A DNA stretch of 20,531 nucleotides, from the IMG/VR virus record IMGVR_UViG_3300034642_000119, positions 1 to 20,531 of that record, one strand, 5' to 3'. A program made the position numbers and the translations under genes. This stretch comes from a virus. Under the pieces are notes generated by a model, which did not search any database, had not been told where the DNA came from, and was given only the letters and a program-made list of their open reading frames with translations. Shown piece after piece: positions 1 through 5,428 of the stretch. How positions within the stretch are numbered: the stretch's first letter is position 1; every line of letters starts with the position of its first letter.

Positions 1-765
1 ACCATCAAGTGTACCAGTAAAACCATGACGATACTGGGTTAAATGCATTTTGTTCATGATATTTGTAAGTGATTTGGCTTTAAATAAATGCACTTCATCA
101 CCAAGAATACAACCAAATTGTTCAAAGAACTTTCTTGGCATTTTATACAAAGACTGCCATGTAGAGATTGTTACTTCTTTTGTAATCTCTCTAGAATGAC
201 CTTGATATATCTTTTGCATTTTTGCTTCGATGTAACCATAATCAAGAAAATCGGAGTACATCTGTTCCACAAGAGATGTTGTAGGAACAAGTATAAGGAT
301 TCTGTTAGACTCATACCACCTACTCAACAAATAAATTATTAATGACTTGCCACTAGCAGTAGGGCTAAGAAGAAGGCTCCGATTGTTTCTGACTGCATGA
401 GTAAATGCGGCCATTTGGTAATCACGAATCTGTAAAGTCTTTCCTTTGGATTTAGGTGACACTCTTCTAATAAATCCACCCAATACGTCATCTCTATATT
501 CTCCTTCATCCTTTACTCCTTCTTTATATTTAATACTTATATCATTACGTTTTGCAAACTCTTCAATATATGGAACAAGACCAAAATATATTTCACCACT
601 CATCTGGTTGAAAAGACGTATCTTCCCATCCCATATACGATTTTTATATGTGGGCATGAACCTTGCGCCAGGCACTTCAAATGTGAAAAAATCTGAAAGT
701 TCTCTTGCAATATTTGGTTCTGTTTCTACTTTAATGTATACTTCATTCTTTTTTGAAATAATCAA
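1..765 (-). CDS. uvsW: UvsW-like DEAH/SF2 helicase (3' end beyond window)
   Basis: ATP-dependent RNA/DNA and branched-DNA helicase of T4-type recombination-dependent replication; in T4 it unwinds R-loops and remodels forks. 255 codons are visible and the frame is still open at base 1. Residues 1-65 match the UvsW N-terminal domain (SDFFTFEVPGARFMP, then WDGKIRLF). The helicase core follows: IRDYQ at 113-117, Walker A SPTASGKS at 134-141, VPTTSLVEQM at 160-169, the DExH box GDEVH at 222-226 and motif III TGTLDG at 250-255. No ATG fits; I chose TTG at 765 because GGAAGG lies 6 nt upstream and the protein then begins IISKKNEVY, as I recall for cyanophage UvsW. It overlaps the uvsY stop by 4 nt (ATTTGATT region), so the two are probably translationally coupled. 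Family assignment is secure; the non-ATG start is an inference. Confidence 0.94.
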   Translation of the reverse strand, partial: MIISKKNEVYIKVETEPNIARELSDFFTFEVPGARFMPTYKNRIWDGKIRLFNQMSGEIYFGLVPYIEEFAKRNDISIKYKEGVKDEGEYRDDVLGGFIRRVSPKSKGKTLQIRDYQMAAFTHAVRNNRSLLLSPTASGKSLIIYLLSRWYESNRILILVPTTSLVEQMYSDFLDYGYIEAKMQKIYQGHSREITKEVTISTWQSLYKMPRKFFEQFGCILGDEVHLFKAKSLTNIMNKMHLTQYRHGFTGTLDG

Positions 766-1190
766 ATCGAACCTTCCATAAACCTTTTCCAATCAATCGC
801 ATTTTTAATTTGAAAACCACGATTGTTCATCATCTTACAAATTCTTTCTGCGTAGTCACACATTGCATTGTGATAGTCTACTTTATGTTTAGCTTGTATT
901 AAATCCTCATCACTTTCAAGATAAGTAGGAATATCTTGTTTAAGAACTTTTAGGTCAAATGGTTTTTCATGATAAACCTTTGGGTCAGATTTACCAGAGT
1001 AGTATTCCCATTTATGTCTTAGAAGTTTTTTGTATTCTGCGTCTGCTTGTTTTGATAACAAGTTCCAACGAGTGAATATTTTTAGATATTTTCCATAGAG
1101 CTCTGGTGTTCTTAAAGATTCGATATCCAGTTGTTCTTTATCTATTTTAAGGTCTTTTTCTGCCTCTTGTTGCAGTTGTTCTAAATCCAT
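762..1190 (-). CDS. uvsY: UvsY-like recombination mediator
   Basis: Recombination mediator that loads the UvsX recombinase onto gp32-coated single-stranded DNA. 142 residues, close to T4 UvsY (137). Similarity to T4 runs from the N-terminus (MDLEQLQQEAEKDLKID) through the basic YYSGKSDP segment (T4 YYSGRGD) to the C-terminus RGFQIKNAIDWKRFMEG (T4 RGFAIKHIQDMRAFEAG). I chose ATG at 1190 over the upstream in-frame TTG at 1205 because GAGG sits 9 nt before this ATG and the N-terminus then aligns with T4. The downstream uvsW start overlaps its end, as expected for a recombination operon. No unusual features. Confidence 0.93.
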   Translation of the reverse strand: MDLEQLQQEAEKDLKIDKEQLDIESLRTPELYGKYLKIFTRWNLLSKQADAEYKKLLRHKWEYYSGKSDPKVYHEKPFDLKVLKQDIPTYLESDEDLIQAKHKVDYHNAMCDYAERICKMMNNRGFQIKNAIDWKRFMEGSI

Positions 1191-1205
1191 ATTATATATC
1201 CTCAA

Positions 1206-1300
1206 ATCAAGGAGTGATGGATTGTCTCGCTGATTCTATATTTACTGAAATCTTGTTTCAATATAAAAAAAGTTGTTCAAGATATATCCATCACCCTATA
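1206..1300 (-). other. Intergenic leader before uvsY with inverted repeat
   Basis: This 95-nt gap between the tube-fold gene and uvsY holds no ORF. It contains a 9-bp perfect inverted repeat (GTGATGGAT at 1214-1222 and ATCCATCAC at 1286-1294) enclosing 63 nt. A shorter imperfect TCTTG/CAAGA pairing lies inside (1251-1255 with 1278-1282), together with a run of seven T on the minus strand at 1265-1271. The arms could form a long-range stem in the uvsY leader. The T run is not preceded by a GC-rich hairpin, so I do not call a terminator. Confidence 0.4.
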
Positions 1301-1888
1301 TTATATAGTAAACATCTCATATAGTTTATATGTAAATGTACAAGTCGCAGTTAAGTACGTTGTATCAGTTAACTGTTGGTCAAATTGTAATGCACTTAAT
1401 GAAACTGGATACAAGTCAGAAAATCTAACTTCCATTATTGGATTATTCTTACTTGTCATTACTGTTAGTGTTGCGTCACCAAACATTGATTGTGTACCTG
1501 TTGGAACACCTGTACTGGTTGTTTCTCCTTTAACTTGAGAACCAGTAGGAAATACATCACTATTCTCTGATTTAAATGATGAGAATTGTGACCTAGCTTT
1601 TGGGAAACCAATACCAACTAACCATTGATGTAACTCTCTATAATTTGTTAACTTTTCATCAACAAGAAATGATATTTCCAGATTGTCAAATGTAAGGTCA
1701 TCACCTTGCACTGGTATTTGTTTAAGTGGAGTTGGAAAAATAGATTCTCCAAGATTGACGCCAGGGATGTTCGCTTGAGTTATAAAAAACTCAACCGTTG
1801 GCAGTTTCATTATCTTAAATGCAAACTTTGTTGGGTCTGCATAATCTAATTCTGTGGGTTGTCTTTGTAGTGAATTTACTTGTACCAT
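1301..1888 (-). CDS. Tail-tube-fold protein (gp19/gp48/gp54 superfamily)
   Basis: 195 residues; a single-domain protein whose pattern follows the phage tube fold. FAFKIMKLPTVEFFITQANIP, then GVNLGESIFPTPLKQI, a GD turn (LTFDNLEISFLVDE) and a helix ending HQWLVGI mirror this phage's own gp19 (LIKAAALPGQTIGEIAIPF, AGDREFEVWETTVI, MERWLNAI). T4 tube-fold proteins are gp19, gp48 and gp54; this one lacks the extra domains of gp48/gp54 by length, so the exact orthologue is uncertain. A low-complexity loop rich in S, T and G (about 105-133) interrupts the fold. It is isolated by a terminator upstream and has its own late promoter, with TATAAATA ending 5 nt before the ATG and no Shine-Dalgarno. The fold is inferred from pattern only. 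Confidence 0.72.
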   Translation of the reverse strand: MVQVNSLQRQPTELDYADPTKFAFKIMKLPTVEFFITQANIPGVNLGESIFPTPLKQIPVQGDDLTFDNLEISFLVDEKLTNYRELHQWLVGIGFPKARSQFSSFKSENSDVFPTGSQVKGETTSTGVPTGTQSMFGDATLTVMTSKNNPIMEVRFSDLYPVSLSALQFDQQLTDTTYLTATCTFTYKLYEMFTI

Positions 1889-1893
1889 ACTAT

Positions 1894-1901
1894 TATTTAT
1901 A
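1894..1901 (-). promoter_or_regulatory. T4-type late promoter TATAAATA, leaderless arrangement
   Basis: Exact TATAAATA on the minus strand followed by ATAGT and then the ATG at 1888. In T4 the octamer occupies -13 to -6, so the predicted +1 is the A of the start codon itself. No ribosome binding site is present, which fits a leaderless mRNA. Confidence 0.75.
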
Positions 1902-1905
1902 ATAT

Positions 1906-1932
1906 AAAAAAAGAGGGGTAGAACCCCTCTTT
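1906..1932 (-). terminator. Intrinsic terminator after the BMP gene
   Basis: On the minus strand AAAGAGGGG, loop TTCTA, CCCCTCTTT, then a continuing T run (seven T counted from 1912 to 1906). It lies 25 nt past the BMP-family stop and just before the next promoter, so it separates the accessory island from the tube-fold/uvsY unit. Confidence 0.93.
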
Positions 1933-1957
1933 ACATTAGAGTTATTTTCTATAATAG

Positions 1958-2983
1958 TTAGGGTTTAATTGCATCAATGCCAGGCAAGTATTCACTCATT
2001 CCTAATAACTCACCTGTGGTAAACTTCCCACCAAATGGGTCTAATTCACCATTAGTAATTTTAGCTTGTAGGTCTTCAGCAATGTTTGCTAAAACCTCTG
2101 GCATATTAGTGTACTCTGCCATTTTTACCATACCAGTATCCATACCACCCCATGTGTCTGAAGTTTTCCAAGTACCATCAATTACTGCTTGTACTCTTTT
2201 TACATAGTATGGCCCCCAATCATCAATGATTGCAGTTAACTGTGATTTTGGTGCAAATTTAATCATATCTGATGCTTGACCAAATCCAAGAATACCTTCC
2301 ATCTCTGCAATTTGTAATGCAGCTGGTGAATCTGTATGTTGAGTTATAATGTCTACTCCTTGAGAAATTAGTACTTTGGCTGCATCAGCTTCTTTTGCTG
2401 GGTCATACCAAGTGTTTACCCATACTACATCAACATCAAAATTTGGATTAACAGATGTAGCACCTAACCAAAATGCGTTAATACCACGAATAACTTCTGG
2501 AATTGGAAAGGATGCGATATAACCAGCCTTACCTTTTTTACTCATGTGTCCAGCGATAACACCTTGAATATATCTGCCTTGATAGAACTTTGAAGAATAG
2601 ACTGACATATTGGGCGCAGTCTTATATCCAGTTGCGTGTTCAAATTTTACGTCTGGAAATTCTTTTGCAACTTTTAACATGGACTCCATATAACCGAAAG
2701 AAGTTGCAAAAATAATATCAACTCCAGATTGAGCCATTTGTCTCATTACTCTTTCAGCATCAGGCCCATATTTAACATTTTCTACATATACCGTAGAAAC
2801 TTTATCACCTAATTCAGATTCTACTAACAATCTGCCTTGGTCATGCATATAAGTCCAGCCATGGTCACCGACTGGCCCCACATATACAAATCCAACTTTA
2901 AGTTTTTCATCAGCATACGCTAATGAAAAGGGTAGTGTCAGTAACATTACAAATGCTACTGATAAAATCTTGAATAGTCTCAT
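1958..2983 (-). CDS. BMP-family (PnrA/Med-like) periplasmic substrate-binding protein
   Basis: 341 residues with a clear Sec signal peptide: basic MRLFK, hydrophobic segment to about 21, and an AYA cleavage site after residue 24 (A22-Y-A24, then D25). There is no lipobox cysteine, so the mature protein should be soluble in the periplasm. The mature part is a type 1 periplasmic binding fold of the BMP family: KVGFVYVGPVGDHGW at 29-43, GVDIIFATSFGYME, YQGRYIQGVIAGHMSKKG, GQASDM and the C-terminal GGKFTTGE. Known members bind purine nucleosides or related ligands for ABC importers; the ligand here cannot be read. No permease or ATPase genes are nearby, so it would have to serve a host transporter. 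It has its own late promoter (3044-3051), the SD AAAGGAT, and a terminator after the stop. This looks like a host-derived auxiliary gene; PstS in cyanophages is the known precedent for a phage-borne periplasmic binding protein. Confidence 0.93.
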   Translation of the reverse strand: MRLFKILSVAFVMLLTLPFSLAYADEKLKVGFVYVGPVGDHGWTYMHDQGRLLVESELGDKVSTVYVENVKYGPDAERVMRQMAQSGVDIIFATSFGYMESMLKVAKEFPDVKFEHATGYKTAPNMSVYSSKFYQGRYIQGVIAGHMSKKGKAGYIASFPIPEVIRGINAFWLGATSVNPNFDVDVVWVNTWYDPAKEADAAKVLISQGVDIITQHTDSPAALQIAEMEGILGFGQASDMIKFAPKSQLTAIIDDWGPYYVKRVQAVIDGTWKTSDTWGGMDTGMVKMAEYTNMPEVLANIAEDLQAKITNGELDPFGGKFTTGELLGMSEYLPGIDAIKP

Positions 2984-3043
2984 AAACTATATCCTTTCTT
3001 TTTTAATGGTTTTTAACATAGAACATAATAACTCTAACAATCC

Positions 3044-3051
3044 TATTTATA
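3044..3051 (-). promoter_or_regulatory. T4-type late promoter TATAAATA for the BMP gene
   Basis: Exact TATAAATA on the minus strand, 2 nt past the tRNA 3' end and about 60 nt upstream of the BMP ATG (2983). The predicted leader of about 55 nt contains a good SD (AAAGGA). It gives the BMP gene late, structural-class expression. Confidence 0.78.
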
Positions 3052-3053
3052 AT

Positions 3054-3159
3054 TGGCTCTAGGGGAAGGACTCGAACCTTCACGATAAATATTTCTTTGC
3101 CAAGAACATCTATCACATGATTAACAGTCATGCGTGTCTACCAATTTCACCACCCTAGA
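3054..3159 (-). tRNA. tRNA-Asn(GTT) with class II body and giant variable arm
   Basis: 106 nt including encoded CCA. Acceptor stem TCTAGGG/CCCTAGA is a perfect 7 bp. The D stem is 3 bp (GTG/CAC) with loop AAATTGGTAGA, typical of tRNA-Leu. The anticodon stem is CATGA/TCATG with loop CTGTTAA, so the anticodon is GTT (3125-3123), Asn. The T arm is GAAGG-TTCGAGT-CCTTC. Discriminator G73, first pair U1-A72, and the anticodon loop CTGTTAA match E. coli tRNA-Asn. The variable region is 34 nt (3115-3082): G3114 to T3102 pairs with C3084 to A3097 as ten base pairs, a bulged A3094, three more pairs and a GGCA loop. Ordinary tRNA-Asn has a 5-nt variable loop, and bacterial Leu, Ser or Tyr arms are far shorter than this. 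It lies 5 bp after the stop of a synthetase-like gene and is probably co-transcribed with it. Confidence 0.9.
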
Positions 3160-3164
3160 ATTTA

Positions 3165-3965
3165 TTAATTTTTGTCTAGAGCTGCAATCATTCTAGTCAT
3201 ACCGATACCACCACCAACTCTTGGAAAGAAATCAAACTTGAGAAATGTCTCTAGTTCTGCTTCTACTCTATCTTTACCAAATAAATCAAATAACAATTTA
3301 GAATATTCACCGTTTGTGATTGTATGAAATGTATCTCTCATTTGTTCTACATCTGTACTACGTTCTGCACTACCTATTGTTTCCATACCACCTAATATAA
3401 CATCTATTTTTTTACTTGTAACACCATCATTATTTCTAGACATATTCCAAAAAGGTGAAGTAAATTCTGGAAAATGTGTTATCATCCCATTCCATATTTT
3501 TTCTTCATGTTCATTATCCAATTCTTCAACTTCAAATTCTGAAGCCCAATTATAATAAGTTTTATCTTCTAACTCTGGAAATCCTAGATATTCACAAAGT
3601 TCAATTTCCATCTTTTTTAAATCATTGATATCGCCTGGCATTTCAAATTCAAACATTGGAAATATAATATCATGTCGGCCAGGAATTGCATTTGGTTCTT
3701 GTCTATACGAAGTGGAGACACAAAAAAACCCCTTAGAATTAGGGGCTGATAATAGTTCGTGTTCTAACCACATTTGACCTGTCTGGGGAAGTGGCCAGAC
3801 TTGGCCTGCATAATTGTATGTTGCAACATTGAATGGGTCTTCACAAGCTGCAAGTATTGATAATCTATTTTGTGTGTGGACTTCTAAGAATCCTTTTCGC
3901 AAAAAAAAAGACCTCAAAAGGTCTACAGTTTTCGTAAATTTTTCTGGTGAAATTAGTTGTGTCAT
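3165..3965 (-). CDS. Stand-alone class II aaRS-like core (AsnRS / asparagine synthetase A-like)
   Basis: 266 residues comprising only the catalytic core of the Asp/Asn/Lys class II synthetases. Motif 1 region: LRSFFLRKGFLEVHTQ at 17-32; the usual motif 1 proline (EVxTP) is Q32 here. PLPQTGQMWLEHELL at 58-72 matches the AspRS/AsnRS segment (LPQSPQLFKQ). Motif 2: FCVSTSYRQEP at 81-91 (R88, E90), then GRHDIIFPMFEFEM at 96-109. METIGSAERSTDVEQM at 194-209 resembles AsnRS EIIGGSQRE. Motif 3: GGGIGMTRM at 251-259 (R258), which is closer to AsnA GGGIGQSRL than to the usual GLDRL/GFERL. There is no N-terminal OB anticodon-binding domain. I start at ATG 3965 because AGGAAAAG precedes it; in-frame sequence further upstream runs into gp23. 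Either an AsnRS-like enzyme for the adjacent tRNA-Asn or an asparagine synthetase (archaeal AsnRS paralogues of this kind exist). Confidence 0.85.
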   Translation of the reverse strand: MTQLISPEKFTKTVDLLRSFFLRKGFLEVHTQNRLSILAACEDPFNVATYNYAGQVWPLPQTGQMWLEHELLSAPNSKGFFCVSTSYRQEPNAIPGRHDIIFPMFEFEMPGDINDLKKMEIELCEYLGFPELEDKTYYNWASEFEVEELDNEHEEKIWNGMITHFPEFTSPFWNMSRNNDGVTSKKIDVILGGMETIGSAERSTDVEQMRDTFHTITNGEYSKLLFDLFGKDRVEAELETFLKFDFFPRVGGGIGMTRMIAALDKN

Positions 3966-3983
3966 AATCTTTTCCTTTTCCCT

Positions 3984-4013
3984 AAAAAAAGGGGGATTAA
4001 AAAACCCCCCTTT
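3984..4013 (-). terminator. Intrinsic terminator after gp23
   Basis: Minus-strand AAAGGGGG stem, loop region GTTTTTTAAT, CCCCCTTT, ending in seven T. It lies 28 nt past the capsid stop and 18 nt before the synthetase-like ATG. It should close the highly expressed capsid transcript. Confidence 0.92.
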
Positions 4014-4023
4014 AAGTTTTAGA

Positions 4024-4031
4024 TATTTAGT
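4024..4031 (-). promoter_or_regulatory. Late-promoter-like ACTAAATA before the synthetase-like gene
   Basis: ACTAAATA on the minus strand shares the last six bases with the T4 late octamer TATAAATA. The same variant occurs upstream of gp18 and gp20. A start about 6 nt downstream would put the terminator-like GGGGG/CCCCC hairpin at the very 5' end of the synthetase-tRNA transcript. No exact TATAAATA is seen in this gap. Confidence 0.4.
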
Positions 4032-4041
4032 CTTCTTCTTA

Positions 4042-5385
4042 TTACATAAGATTGGTAACTTGTACTCTTCTGTAGTAGACGTTTTCATCTCCACCAAGAC
4101 CGATATCAATAGCTGCATTAGCACCTTTATGGAATGGGTTAGTTGCCATACCATATCTGGTTTTGAAACCGATTTTTGGTTGGAAAGAATTCTCACCAAC
4201 TGCACGAACCATCTGTAGTGGAACGTATGGGCAGTAGAAAAGACCAGCGTCATATGGTGAAGTACCCTTATAACCAACAACGTAGTACTGAGCAGCTGCG
4301 TTATTAGCTGCATATGGGTCAACATACACTTTATAACGACCATTCAGTGTACCAGCAAAAGTGTTACCAGTGTCATCTACCTGTAGGTTATTATTGAGAG
4401 CAGGAGTATAGTCAAGAATACCAGCCATCTGAAGTGCAGAAGCTACATCAGAAGAAGTGATAATCATGTTACCCTTACCTCTTCTAGTTTCTTGAGCAAT
4501 TACATTCGCATCTCTTTCGATTTGGAACATAAGTCCTTTGAACTTCTCAACTGACCATCTACCGTTTGAGTCTGTATCTAAGTCGAAGATACCAGCATTA
4601 GTCGTGTTGATTGAAGCACCTTTCTTTGCAGAGACATAGATTGTTCTAATTACTTCTCTGTTAATTTCAGCAAGGATTTCTGAAGACAGAATATTTGACA
4701 ATTCTGTTTCTGCGTCTAGACCATGAATTGCTTTAAGGTCTTGAGCAAGTTCCATAGTGTATTCTGCTTTAAGTGCTCTTGACTTTGCTTCAACACTGGC
4801 TTTTTCGATTGAGAACGCCATTTGAGCAAAACCGTTTCCAGATGTACCGTCACCTAATGCTTCAGCAGTTCCAGTAGTCATACCACCGTCAGCGGTATAA
4901 TCACCAGCAGAACCTGTATTGTTTAGTACAGCAGGGTTGGTTTCACCAGCAGATGAAGTACCAGCAGAGCCAGGAAGGTTAGCGTTTTCACTACCACCAG
5001 AGAAAGCTGATTCTGCTTCGTTGTAGAACGCTTCGTGACCAGCAGTAAAACCTGTATTTTGGTCATCGTAGTTTGACTTCATTGCAAAGATAAGACCAGT
5101 TGGGCCAGTCATTGGCTGAACTGCACATACGTCATATGCAATCAAGTTTGGCATGGAACGTCTTACGAGCGAAATTAAAATTGGGTCGTAATTATCAATA
5201 CCAGCACCAGTAGAGTTAACAGGTGCAGCTTCACGAAGGAAAGCAGCATCCTCTTTCATTGCTTTTTCTTGGTTTTCCAAGATGATTGAAGTAACGGCTT
5301 TTTTATAGTTATCCTTAATCTCCGGCAAATCTGGGTGTTTAAGGACTGGCTGCCACTTCTCTTGTAAGTTTTCTGAATTATACAT
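4042..5385 (-). CDS. gp23: Major capsid protein gp23
   Basis: 447 residues (T4 gp23: 521). It forms the hexamers of the head shell. Clear gp23 signature: DPILISLVRRSMPNLIAYD followed by VCAVQPMTGPTGLIFAM (T4 ALVRRAVPQLIAFDVCGVQPMSGPTGQIFA), and the C-terminal half with YKVYVDPYA, YYVVGYKG, FYCPYVPLQMVRAVGE and KIGFKTRYGMATNPF. The N-terminal 52 residues are a likely scaffold-interacting peptide removed by the gp21 protease: L50-R51-E52 then A53 fits the T4 consensus of hydrophobic-x-Glu. A late-promoter-like motif (GATAAATA) and a strong GGGAG SD precede it, and a strong terminator follows. No gp24 vertex paralogue is in the window. Confidence 0.97.
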   Translation of the reverse strand: MYNSENLQEKWQPVLKHPDLPEIKDNYKKAVTSIILENQEKAMKEDAAFLREAAPVNSTGAGIDNYDPILISLVRRSMPNLIAYDVCAVQPMTGPTGLIFAMKSNYDDQNTGFTAGHEAFYNEAESAFSGGSENANLPGSAGTSSAGETNPAVLNNTGSAGDYTADGGMTTGTAEALGDGTSGNGFAQMAFSIEKASVEAKSRALKAEYTMELAQDLKAIHGLDAETELSNILSSEILAEINREVIRTIYVSAKKGASINTTNAGIFDLDTDSNGRWSVEKFKGLMFQIERDANVIAQETRRGKGNMIITSSDVASALQMAGILDYTPALNNNLQVDDTGNTFAGTLNGRYKVYVDPYAANNAAAQYYVVGYKGTSPYDAGLFYCPYVPLQMVRAVGENSFQPKIGFKTRYGMATNPFHKGANAAIDIGLGGDENVYYRRVQVTNLM

Positions 5386-5415
5386 CTCTGTATCTCCCTT
5401 TAGATTTATTACTTA

Positions 5416-5423
5416 TATTTATC
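5416..5423 (-). promoter_or_regulatory. Late promoter (GATAAATA) for gp23
   Basis: GATAAATA on the minus strand, 7 of 8 matching TATAAATA, 30 nt before the gp23 ATG in the short gap between gp22 and gp23. The transcript would start near 5410 and carry the GGGAG SD. Confidence 0.62.
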
Positions 5424-5428
5424 ATAAT

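Noticed and set aside
88-342. Plus-strand 84-codon ORF at the left edge
   Set aside because: Lies opposite the uvsW helicase core and has no supporting signals.
446-781. Plus-strand 111-codon ORF
   Set aside because: Antisense shadow of uvsW, which has all helicase motifs on the minus strand.
1261-1285. Intrinsic terminator before uvsY (seven-T run)
   Set aside because: No GC-rich stem precedes the T run in the direction of transcription.
3082-3115. Intron within the tRNA
   Set aside because: Only 34 nt, positioned in the variable region, and itself a continuous hairpin. The anticodon loop is uninterrupted, so a long variable arm is simpler.
3116-3132. Reading the tRNA anticodon as TAA (Leu) to agree with the Leu-like body
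   Set aside because: It would break the perfect 5-bp CATGA/TCATG anticodon stem and the T33 position. GTT is the only anticodon that fits a 7-nt loop.
3814-4218. Plus-strand 134-codon ORF
   Set aside because: Runs antisense across the synthetase-like gene, the terminator and gp23; no promoter, SD or recognisable motif.
3966-4343. Longer N-terminus for the synthetase-like gene (start at 4343 inside gp23)
   Set aside because: The extra 126 residues are an out-of-frame reading of gp23 and the terminator. The SD and family alignment support ATG 3965.
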